14,312 bases of DNA from positions 1-14,312 of the forward strand of contig PHCM01000007.1 in assembly GCA_002842255.1 (NCBI GenBank), read 5' to 3'. The number at the start of each line of letters is the position of its first letter. The stretch's first letter is position 1. Below the pieces are notes generated by a model. That model saw nothing but the letters and a program-made list of their open reading frames with translations. It was not told the origin of the DNA and made no database searches. The translations under genes were made by a program, and so were the position numbers. This document shows positions 1 through 10,389 of this stretch, piece by piece. Source of the DNA: Betaproteobacteria bacterium HGW-Betaproteobacteria-2 (GTDB taxonomy: Bacteria; Pseudomonadota; Gammaproteobacteria; Burkholderiales; Methylophilaceae).

Positions 1-277
1 TATATTCTTCAGTGCCATTGCCATCGTTGCGTCGGTTGTGATTGTTTATTTGCTGAGAAAACACAAGGCAGAGAAACTTTTCTGTTTTGCGCTGGCCCTG
101 GTTTTAGGCGGCGCTCTCGGCAATCTGTATGACCGGCTGACCCTGGGTTATGTGGTGGATTTTCTCTTGTTCCATTATCAGGGTTGGTATTGGCCGGCAT
201 TCAATGTGGCAGATTCCGCCATCAGTTGTGGTGTCGTATTATTATTGATTGATAGTTTCAAAAAGCCCCGCACCTGA
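1..277 (+). CDS. lspA: Lipoprotein signal peptidase (signal peptidase II), C-terminal part
   Basis: Aspartyl membrane protease that removes the signal peptide of diacylglyceryl-modified prolipoproteins in the inner membrane. The gene runs in from the left edge; codons are read from base 2, leaving 91 residues and a TGA stop. The visible part holds the family's diagnostic blocks: [10 protein letters not shown], then VVDF with the first catalytic Asp, then FNVADS with the second catalytic Asp, followed by a final hydrophobic segment ([10 protein letters not shown]) and a short basic tail. Both catalytic aspartates are intact, so the C-terminal half looks functional. About 65 bases separate its stop from msrB on the same strand, so read-through into msrB is possible. 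The window also contains a likely substrate, the lipoprotein at 12999. Confidence 0.95.
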   Translation, partial: IFFSAIAIVASVVIVYLLRKHKAEKLFCFALALVLGGALGNLYDRLTLGYVVDFLLFHYQGWYWPAFNVADSAISCGVVLLLIDSFKKPRT

Positions 278-305
278 ACATTCAGGTAAACCAGAGGGCG
301 ATAGC

Positions 306-329
306 CATTGTCTGTAGCCGCAGGCAATG
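306..329 (+). promoter_or_regulatory. Hairpin directly upstream of the msrB ribosome binding site
   Basis: CATTGTCTG (306-314) can pair with CAGGCAATG (321-329) around a six-base loop: nine pairs in RNA, one of them G-U. The Shine-Dalgarno sequence AAGGAG (331-336) begins two bases after the stem. There is no U-run, so it is not an ordinary intrinsic terminator. It could be an mRNA processing or stability element in an lspA-msrB transcript, or modulate ribosome access to msrB. The pairing is seen directly; the role is inference. Confidence 0.4.
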
Positions 330-342
330 CAAGGAGATGAGC

Positions 343-750
343 ATGGTGAAAGTGATCAAGAGCGATGATGAATGGCGGGCACAGCTCAGCCCGATTCAGT
401 ACGAAGTGACACGCAAGTCGGCGACCGAGCGTCCGGGAACCGGTGAATATACTTATCACAAGAACCACGGGATCTATACTTGCGTTTGTTGTAACACGCC
501 GCTGTTTGAGTCGGACGCCAAATTCGATTCCGGCTGCGGCTGGCCCAGTTATTTCAAACCAATCAATAAAGACAATGTGCGCGAAAAGATCGACAGTTCG
601 CACCACATGATACGTACCGAAGTCATCTGTAATGTCTGCGATGCGCACCTGGGTCATGTTTTCAACGATGGCCCTCAGCCGACCGGCTTGCGCTACTGCA
701 TCAATTCCGCTGCGCTGAAATTCGAAGCACTGTCGGCCGATATAAATTAA
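343..750 (+). CDS. msrB: Peptide-methionine (R)-S-oxide reductase MsrB
   Basis: Cytoplasmic repair enzyme that reduces the R epimer of methionine sulfoxide in oxidised proteins, normally recycled by thioredoxin. The 135-residue product is a typical stand-alone MsrB. Two CxxC zinc motifs are present (C47/C50 in CVCC, C96/C99 in CNVC), the SGCGWPSY block with a possible resolving Cys (C65), the [10 protein letters not shown] block, and the catalytic Cys119 in RYCIN. I chose ATG 343 over the in-frame ATG 337 because AAGGAG (331-336) touches ATG 337 but lies six bases from ATG 343. It has no signal peptide and no MsrA fusion. It lies between lspA and a secreted-protein gene on the same strand. 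Oxidative-stress company comes from katG, which is nearby but convergent. Confidence 0.96.
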   Translation: MVKVIKSDDEWRAQLSPIQYEVTRKSATERPGTGEYTYHKNHGIYTCVCCNTPLFESDAKFDSGCGWPSYFKPINKDNVREKIDSSHHMIRTEVICNVCDAHLGHVFNDGPQPTGLRYCINSAALKFEALSADIN

Positions 751-810
751 GGTCAACTTTCCATTCGCGATGTTGTCGGACAAGTTCAGGCAATTCACGA
801 AAGGAAAAGC

Positions 811-1176
811 ATGAATCGAATCAACATGATGCTGACAGCTGGCCTGCTGGCGTTTGCAACAACGGCTCTGGCCGACACTTCGGGCAACTACGACCCCAAA
901 CCGGGCCAGTGGTCCACGGTAGTTGCAATCTTCGATAACAACAAAAACCATTACCTGCTTAAAACATCCGTCAATAACGACTTGGCGGAATGTTCGGACA
1001 GGTTGCATCGATTCAGCCAGAATCTGCATGCGGCTAACGGCATGGTCTGGACAAGTTATGCCAAGGACGTCGTTAAATTTGAAGCAACTCCGGGGACAAC
1101 CGATGTACAGGTCAAGGTGCTCGATGTGCGTTGCGTACTCGAGCCTTATGATCCGGAGCTGGTAAAGAAATACTAG
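811..1176 (+). CDS. Small secreted protein of unknown function
   Basis: I do not recognise the family. The 121-residue product starts with a clear Sec signal peptide: a short basic N-terminus, a hydrophobic core around residues 7-20, and a likely cleavage after ALA at residue 21. The mature protein is about 100 residues and hydrophilic. It has only two cysteines, C61 and C108, which could form one disulfide in the periplasm. The C-terminal half alternates charged and hydrophobic residues, consistent with beta strands (VVKFEA, VQVKVLDVRCVL). AAGGA at 801-805, five bases before the ATG, fixes the start. It follows msrB by 60 bases on the same strand and ends just before a strong hairpin terminator, so it may be the last gene of an lspA-msrB transcript. 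Confidence 0.8.
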   Translation: MNRINMMLTAGLLAFATTALADTSGNYDPKPGQWSTVVAIFDNNKNHYLLKTSVNNDLAECSDRLHRFSQNLHAANGMVWTSYAKDVVKFEATPGTTDVQVKVLDVRCVLEPYDPELVKKY

Positions 1177-1198
1177 GTTTCTGACCAATGGCATCGAT

Positions 1199-1230
1199 AG
1201 TAAAAAGCCCGCAATCGCGGGCTTTTTACT
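1199..1230. terminator. Bidirectional intrinsic terminator between convergent genes
   Basis: AGTAAAAAGCCCGC (1199-1212) is perfectly complementary to GCGGGCTTTTTACT (1217-1230) around the four-base loop AATC. The G/C-rich part of the stem lies next to the loop and the A and T runs form its base, so transcripts from either side end in a hairpin followed by U residues. It lies between the stop of the secreted-protein gene (1176) and the stop of katG (1261) and can serve both. Confidence 0.92.
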
Positions 1231-1260
1231 TGGTACTAACGGCAAGTGATGCTATGGCGA

Positions 1261-3468
<2,208 letters not shown>

Positions 3469-3543
3469 TTAGTGGCTGATTCCATAATTGGCCAGATATT
3501 CCAGCAAGCGCTGGTTGAAAACAGTTTTTCTGAAGTGCTGCAT
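3469..3543 (-). CDS. 24-codon leader ORF upstream of katG
   Basis: A short ORF reads ATG (3543) to TAA (3469) on the katG strand, ending 36 bases before the katG start. AGGAG (3549-3553 on the minus strand) sits five bases before its ATG, a better initiation site than many real genes have. The predicted peptide starts MQHFRKTVF and ends LANYGISH; it is basic-aromatic, with no signal peptide or known motif. An in-frame ATG at 3561 lacks an upstream Shine-Dalgarno site, so 3543 is preferred. It may be a leader peptide or a translated upstream ORF that influences katG expression, or simply a small protein. Translation is inferred from the initiation signal only. Confidence 0.45.
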   Translation of the reverse strand: MQHFRKTVFNQRLLEYLANYGISH

Positions 3544-3586
3544 GATGTCTCCTGATGTCATGAAGTGAGACCATCATAGAGCGCAT

Positions 3587-3676
3587 GAATTTATTAATAA
3601 AATTGATTGTTAATATATTATCGATAGTAATTATTAATTGATGTGTGATACATGATGTTCATGAAAACTAATTAAC
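3587..3676 (-). promoter_or_regulatory. A/T-rich putative katG control region
   Basis: This roughly 90-base stretch is overwhelmingly A and T in an otherwise G/C-rich neighbourhood. It lies between the katG leader ORF and the divergent secreted-protein gene. It contains the palindromes TAATATATTA (3611-3620) and TATCGATA (3619-3626) and a direct repeat AATTGAT (3601-3607 and 3636-3642). These are plausible promoter or operator material, but I could not assign confident -35 and -10 hexamers, nor a spaced ATAG/CTAT pattern for OxyR. The plus-strand gene at 3791 probably also draws its promoter from 3660-3780. Confidence 0.35.
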
Positions 3677-3790
3677 AGCTTGTTGCTTACAAACAGTTCA
3701 GGAGCCGCGGCCGTATCGCATGCCGCAATGGTGAACCTCTGTGTCCGCAGGCATACTAAGCACTAGTTGATAGCGAAAGAGGAATTGCTC

Positions 3791-4312
3791 ATGACCAACC
3801 ACAAGCCTATATCACGCAGCCTGCAAAGTCTGGTATTGGTGAGCGCATTATCGTTTTTCATGCTGGCGAATTCTGTGGCGGCACTGGCTGATCAGGCATG
3901 CGCGAAGGAAATTCGCCAGCAAGGCGAACAAAATGTCGTGGTGCGTCTGGCAGTGTATGAATTCGAAACGGGAAAATATGATCTGGCGATGCTGCTCGGC
4001 GAACAGGCGCCGGAAGTCAAACGCATCAGCTTTTCCGGCAGGGAAACTGCCTGTGCCTATCAGCCGCTAGTGCTGCAGCGGGGCGGCGATTGGGGCTGGC
4101 ATATGGTCTGGCAGGAGCCCGGCAAGGGTCTGTTTTATGCGCGCATGGATGGCGAAGCCTGGGTGTCCTCACCAAAAAAACGGATTGCCGATCAGCCTGC
4201 CCAACAGGTCGAGTTTCAGTCGGATGGTCAGCAGTTGGACATATCCTGGCGGGATGACGCTGGCCAGCAGTTCAGCCGGCGTTCTGCCGATGAAGGCCAG
4301 AGCTGGGATTAA
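3791..4312 (+). CDS. Secreted protein with C-terminal Asp-box (BNR-like) motif
   Basis: The 173-residue product has a long signal peptide: a basic N-terminus, a hydrophobic core at residues 12-30, and likely cleavage after ALA at residue 33. The mature part has two cysteines (C37, C88) that may form a disulfide. The second half is rich in Trp, Gly and Asp and reads like strands of a beta-propeller (WHMVWQEP, LFYARMDGEAW, LDISWRDDAG). The last nine residues are SADEGQSWD, an exact match to the S-x-D-x-G-x-S/T-W Asp-box of sialidase-type BNR repeats. Known BNR proteins carry several such blades, so a single terminal motif is unusual. AGAGGA (3778-3783), seven bases before ATG 3791, supports this start over the upstream in-frame TTG at 3767. 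Its stop interlocks with that of mrpG. The function is unknown. Confidence 0.75.
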   Translation: MTNHKPISRSLQSLVLVSALSFFMLANSVAALADQACAKEIRQQGEQNVVVRLAVYEFETGKYDLAMLLGEQAPEVKRISFSGRETACAYQPLVLQRGGDWGWHMVWQEPGKGLFYARMDGEAWVSSPKKRIADQPAQQVEFQSDGQQLDISWRDDAGQQFSRRSADEGQSWD

Positions 4313-4632
4313 CCTTTAGGATCTGATTCGCTGTCCGGCTTATGCGCGATGTGCAGTGCCGCCTTGCACAGCAGGTGGGCGCTGACCGGCGCTGTGATGA
4401 AGAGGAACATGGTTGCCGCGATCTCGTGCAGGCTGATGCCGGGGTCGGTGACACTGAAGTAGATCGCAGAAGCCACGACCATGGCGCCGACACCCAGCGT
4501 TGTGGTTTTGGTCGGGCCGTGCAGGCGCATGAAGAAATCCGGCAGGCGCGCGAGGCCGATCGAACCGAGCAGGGTAAAGCCGGCACCGACCAGAATCAGC
4601 AGGGCAATCAGGGTTTCGGTCCAGATACTCAT
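4309..4632 (-). CDS. mrpG: Mrp Na+(K+)/H+ antiporter subunit G
   Basis: Small inner-membrane subunit (107 residues; also called MnhG or PhaG) of the multi-subunit Mrp cation/proton antiporter. It shows the family pattern of three hydrophobic segments and the conserved block GLARLPDFFMRLHGPTKTTT at residues 26-45, between the first and second segments, followed by a short charged tail. It is the last gene of the operon. Its ATG overlaps the mrpF stop by four bases (ATGA), indicating translational coupling. Its TAA stop overlaps the stop of the convergent gene at TTAA (4309-4312), so no terminator can fit between the two. Transcription must therefore end inside the opposing gene or beyond it. 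Confidence 0.95.
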   Translation of the reverse strand: MSIWTETLIALLILVGAGFTLLGSIGLARLPDFFMRLHGPTKTTTLGVGAMVVASAIYFSVTDPGISLHEIAATMFLFITAPVSAHLLCKAALHIAHKPDSESDPKG

Positions 4633-4898
4633 TCTATGATGTTCCCACGTAACAGATATTTTGAAAGTGCCACCGTGCCGACAAAACCCATGATGGCAAT
4701 CAGCAGGGCGGATTCGAAATAGGCCGAATTGCTGGTGTTTATGCCGAGCAGTACCAGCAGGGCGATGGTGTTGATATAAAGCGTATCCAGTGCCAGGATG
4801 CGATCCGTGGCATCCGGGCCGCGCACCATGCGGTACAAGCTCAGTACCATGGCCAGTGCAATCATGGCAAAGGCAATCTGTATGACGGCATTCAACAT
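4629..4898 (-). CDS. mrpF: Mrp Na+(K+)/H+ antiporter subunit F
   Basis: Subunit F (89 residues; MnhF or PhaF) with three predicted membrane helices. The loop between helices one and two carries the family signature RGPDATDRILALD at residues 26-38, and the third helix ends in a short basic tail. Subunit F is an obligate part of the Mrp complex and has no known activity alone. The gene overlaps mrpE by seven bases upstream and mrpG by four bases downstream, so all three are probably translated in a coupled way from one mRNA. Confidence 0.95.
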   Translation of the reverse strand: MLNAVIQIAFAMIALAMVLSLYRMVRGPDATDRILALDTLYINTIALLVLLGINTSNSAYFESALLIAIMGFVGTVALSKYLLRGNIIE

Positions 4899-5380
4899 GA
4901 GAATATCTCCTTCAACGGTTGCTCATAGCGCGTCTTGATGGCGCGTATCGTCGCTTCGCGATCATCTACATTGAGCGCGTGCACCTGCAATACCCAGCGT
5001 GCGCGGTCGATATCGATGGATACGGTGCCCGGCGTCAGTGAGACGATGCTGGCGAGCAAGGTGCCGACGAAAGGATCCTGCATGTCCAGCGGTACTTCGA
5101 TGAAAGCCGGTTTGATACGCTTGGTGGGGCCCAGTACCAGTTTGGCGACATCAATGCTGGCCAGCAGGATATCGTAGATGACGATGCAGAAAAGCCGTAT
5201 GGCCGGCAGCAGTTTGACGCTGGGCGGATGTTCGGGCCAGAAGCGGCGGGTGAGCAGCGGCAGGCCAATCGCCAGGATCAGTGCCAGGACGGTATGCGCC
5301 AGCGAGGATGCATTGTTGAGCGCCATCCAGAGCAGGAAGATGGCGACGGTGAGGGCCGGATGCGGGAAGAAACGTCTCAT
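4892..5380 (-). CDS. mrpE: Mrp Na+(K+)/H+ antiporter subunit E
   Basis: Subunit E (162 residues; MnhE or PhaE). Hydrophobic helices occupy roughly residues 10-42 and 58-83, followed by a cytoplasmic C-terminal domain with the characteristic block SLTPGTVSIDI (residues 114-124) and LQVHALNV. In the family this subunit helps assemble the complex. The start overlaps the mrpD stop by four bases (ATGA), and the end overlaps the mrpF start by seven. It ends with a Cys, and I see no missing segment. Confidence 0.95.
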   Translation of the reverse strand: MRRFFPHPALTVAIFLLWMALNNASSLAHTVLALILAIGLPLLTRRFWPEHPPSVKLLPAIRLFCIVIYDILLASIDVAKLVLGPTKRIKPAFIEVPLDMQDPFVGTLLASIVSLTPGTVSIDIDRARWVLQVHALNVDDREATIRAIKTRYEQPLKEIFSC

Positions 5381-6933
5381 GGTCTGGTCATCCTCGGTAT
5401 CGCGGCATGGTCCGGAATCACCGCATCGATGTATTGCGATGGTTCATGCAGCTGTGCAGCAGTGCGCTGGGTGAAGTCTGAAACCGGCTTTGCAAAGATT
5501 ACGAGCAGCATGGAAACCGCAATCAGGCCGAAGGTCGACAGATACTGGCGCCAGCTTCTGACGGCTGCTTGTGCTATTGGCTCTTGATGGATTTCGTCTT
5601 CCGGCGGCGCTTCCCAGAACAGGCGACTGCCGGCCTTGGCCAGCGCGACCGTGGTCAGCAGGCCGGAGACAAGAATCACGGCCCAGATGGCGGCGGCCAT
5701 GGAACTCTGGCTTACTGCCGAGAGCAGCATCAATTTGCCGACGAAACCGGAAAATGGCGGCAGACCGGCGGCAGTTGCTGCCAACAGTAAAAATCCAATC
5801 TGCAGGCTGATACTGGTGACTTTCTCTGCTCGGAACAGGCCGTCGCCGGCGCGTCCGCGGGCATCACGAATCAGGTCGGCCAGCATGAAGAAGGCCGCGC
5901 CAACGATGGCGGATTGCACCAGATAATACAGTGCGGCAGCCGTGGTCAGGCTGTCGCTCAATGACGGCACAATCAGCAGCACGCCTGCGGAGCCAAGCAC
6001 CAGCCAAGCGACCAATGCCTGCAGACTCTTTGCTGCGAGGATACCTAGCGCGGCGAAAACGATGGTTGCCAATGCGGCAATCACCAGCCAGTCACCGACC
6101 AGCCCGGTGGTGGCCGGCGCAGAATCAAGGGCGATCATTTGAACCCGCAGCACGGCAACGATGCCGACCTTGGTCATGATGGCGAACAGTGCCGCGACTG
6201 CCGGTCCGGCAGCTGCATAAGCGTGTGGTAGCCAGAACGACAGCGGCAGCACGGCGGCTTTCAGTACGAACACGGTAATCAGCAGTGCGCCGGCGACTCG
6301 CACCAGTGCAGACTCCTCGGCAGGGATGCTTTGCAGTTGCAGTGCGATGTCGGCCAGATTGAGGGTACCAAGCGTGCCATAGATCAGTCCGAGCGCGATC
6401 AGGAACACGGCGGAGCCGGCGAGGTTGAGCGTGACATAGGCAAAGCCTGCGCGGCTCTTGTTGAGGCCGCCGCCGTGCGCCAGCAGGATGTAGGAGGCAA
6501 GCAACATCACTTCGAAGAAGACGAACAGGTTGAAGACGTCACCGGTCAGGAATGCGCCGTTGATGCCTACCAGTTGTAGCTGGAAGATGGCATGGAAATG
6601 CCGGCCTTTCTGGTCAAAGCCGGCGCTTGCATAGAGTAGGGCGAACGCTGCCAACACTGAAGTCACCATGACGCCAAGCGCTGCCAGGCGGTCGGCGACC
6701 AGCGTGATGCCGAATGGTGGCGTCCAGTCGCCGAGTGCGTAGGTTAACGGGTTGCCGCTATCGGCCAACAACAACAGATGAGCGGAAGCGGCCAGCAGCA
6801 GGATGGCAGCCAGTGCACTGATGCCGCGTTGCAGGCATGCCTTGCGGCCGCTCAGCATCAGCAGCGTCATGCTGGCGATGAAAGGAATCAGGATCGGCAG
6901 AATCGGACTATGGCTCATGATGCTGTGGTTCAT
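5377..6933 (-). CDS. mrpD: Mrp Na+(K+)/H+ antiporter subunit D
   Basis: Large proton-translocating subunit related to complex I NuoM/NuoN (MnhD or PhaD). With the start at ATG 6933 it has 518 residues and about fourteen hydrophobic helices. Key ionisable residues are present: Glu141 in VFFEVMLLASY, Lys225 in FVLKAAVLPLSFWLPHAY, and Lys255 in MTKVGIVAV. The reading frame is open back to 7044, which would give 37 extra hydrophilic residues and a 100-base overlap with mrpC. That extension lacks membrane character and is unlikely. ATG 6933 lies ten bases after the mrpC stop but has no recognisable Shine-Dalgarno site. ATG 6918 (five residues shorter) is the alternative. The stop overlaps mrpE by four bases. 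Confidence 0.93.
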   Translation of the reverse strand: MNHSIMSHSPILPILIPFIASMTLLMLSGRKACLQRGISALAAILLLAASAHLLLLADSGNPLTYALGDWTPPFGITLVADRLAALGVMVTSVLAAFALLYASAGFDQKGRHFHAIFQLQLVGINGAFLTGDVFNLFVFFEVMLLASYILLAHGGGLNKSRAGFAYVTLNLAGSAVFLIALGLIYGTLGTLNLADIALQLQSIPAEESALVRVAGALLITVFVLKAAVLPLSFWLPHAYAAAGPAVAALFAIMTKVGIVAVLRVQMIALDSAPATTGLVGDWLVIAALATIVFAALGILAAKSLQALVAWLVLGSAGVLLIVPSLSDSLTTAAALYYLVQSAIVGAAFFMLADLIRDARGRAGDGLFRAEKVTSISLQIGFLLLAATAAGLPPFSGFVGKLMLLSAVSQSSMAAAIWAVILVSGLLTTVALAKAGSRLFWEAPPEDEIHQEPIAQAAVRSWRQYLSTFGLIAVSMLLVIFAKPVSDFTQRTAAQLHEPSQYIDAVIPDHAAIPRMTRP

Positions 6934-6943
6934 AATACTTGGT

Positions 6944-7341
6944 TCATGACTGTTGTTCTTTTTGATTGGTGGCTGGCGGCTGGTGGGCAATGGCAGCTTC
7001 ACTGTTGATGTCATCTGCCATTTCCGGCATGTCGACATGATCACTGCCGGATTCGGACAGGCCGCGCAAGGCGAGGGTGACGATATAGGCGGTCATGCCG
7101 AAGCCGATGACGATGGCGGTCAGCACCAGCGCCTGCGGAATCGGGTCGGTGTAGTGGCTGGCTTCGCTACTGATGATGGGCGGCGCGTTGACCACCAGGC
7201 GACCGCTGGCGAACAGGAACAGGTTGACGGCATAAGACAGCAGCGTCAGGCCGAGAATCACCGGGAAGGTGCGGGCGCGAAGCATCAGATAGACACCGCA
7301 GCTTGAAAGCAGACCGATCGCGATGGCGAGCATGGCTTCCA

Positions 7342-7342
<1 letters not shown>
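6944..7342 (-). CDS. mrpC: Mrp Na+(K+)/H+ antiporter subunit C
   Basis: NuoK-like subunit (132 residues; MnhC or PhaC) with three membrane helices at about residues 3-21, 27-46 and 69-92. The family signatures LGLTLLSYAVNLFLF (30-44) and DPIPQALVLTAIVIG (66-80) are clear. A hydrophilic, acidic-to-polar tail of about 35 residues follows the last helix. Its ATG shares one base with the mrpA stop (TGATG), typical of tight translational coupling. A 10-base gap leads to mrpD. Confidence 0.95.
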
Positions 7343-10146
<2,804 letters not shown>

Positions 10147-10235
10147 GCGAGCTGTTATCTAATGAGGACATAAGTGACCGGCTTGTTCAGATTCTTATAG
10201 TCAATTGGCAGGGCTGAGAGGTTCATAAACATCAG

Positions 10236-10269
10236 AAAAAATTCCGCAGCGTGCATAACGGTTACGGAA
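10236..10269 (-). terminator. Terminator-like hairpin in the mrpA leader (possible attenuator)
   Basis: On the minus strand TTCCG (10269-10265) can pair with CGGAA (10246-10242), which is followed at once by six T residues (10241-10236). The 18-base loop contains a further small CGT/ACG pairing. It lies about 90 bases before the mrpA start and just after the expected transcription start. It resembles a weak intrinsic terminator. The stem is only five pairs, so it may be chance. Confidence 0.3.
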
Positions 10270-10284
10270 ATTGAATGCGAAAAA

Positions 10285-10293
10285 ATTATAGCA
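10285..10293 (-). promoter_or_regulatory. Extended -10 promoter candidate for the mrp operon
   Basis: Read on the minus strand the sequence is TGCTATAAT: a perfect TATAAT with the TG one base upstream that defines an extended -10 element. No good -35 hexamer stands 16-18 bases upstream, which extended -10 promoters can tolerate. Transcription would start near 10278 and leave a leader of about 130 bases before mrpA. Confidence 0.45.
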
Positions 10294-10325
10294 TGGCAAA
10301 TGCAGCTCCCCGATGATTACAGCCA

Positions 10326-10353
10326 CTTGAAATACGTGCAGAATCCCTCATGT
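10326..10353 (+). promoter_or_regulatory. Sigma-32 (heat-shock) promoter for clpB
   Basis: CTTGAA (10326-10331) and CCCTCATGT (10345-10353) are separated by 13 bases. This closely fits the RpoH consensus (CTTGAA, 13-14 bases, CCCCATnT). It lies about 35 bases before the clpB start, which is what heat-shock control of this gene requires. Transcription should begin near 10360. Confidence 0.8.
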
Positions 10354-10370
10354 AGATAACAACATTATCT
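10354..10370 (+). promoter_or_regulatory. Small inverted repeat at the start of the clpB leader
   Basis: AGATAA (10354-10359) and TTATCT (10365-10370) form a six-base A/T-rich inverted repeat around CAACA, overlapping the expected clpB transcription start. It could be an operator half-site pair. As RNA it would be weak and mostly at the extreme 5' end, so a thermosensor role is not supported. Confidence 0.25.
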
Positions 10371-10389
10371 GACAAGTGAAGAGGACAAC

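Noticed and set aside
773..783. Palindrome TTGTCGGACAA between msrB and the secreted-protein gene
   Set aside because: Five-base arms with a one-base centre cannot fold as RNA and do not match an operator that I recognise; likely chance.
178..1245. Long minus-strand open frame (355 codons) opposite lspA, msrB and the secreted-protein gene
   Set aside because: It is antisense to three genes with strong family or signal-peptide evidence, has Cys- and His-rich low-plausibility content, and runs into the terminator hairpin.
3600..3645. OxyR or Fur binding site upstream of katG
   Set aside because: A single ATAG and a GATAAT are present, but the spaced repeats of either consensus are not.
3767..3790. 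Upstream in-frame TTG start for the Asp-box protein
   Set aside because: ATG 3791 has AGAGGA at proper spacing and gives a cleaner signal peptide; the TTG has no ribosome binding site.
6934..7044. N-terminal extension of MrpD by 37 residues
   Set aside because: It would overlap mrpC by about 100 bases and adds a hydrophilic, low-plausibility segment ahead of the first membrane helix.
10210..10222. GGGCTGAGAGG resembling part of a TPP riboswitch (CUGAGA box)
   Set aside because: The rest of the conserved TPP core is missing and neither neighbouring gene concerns thiamine.
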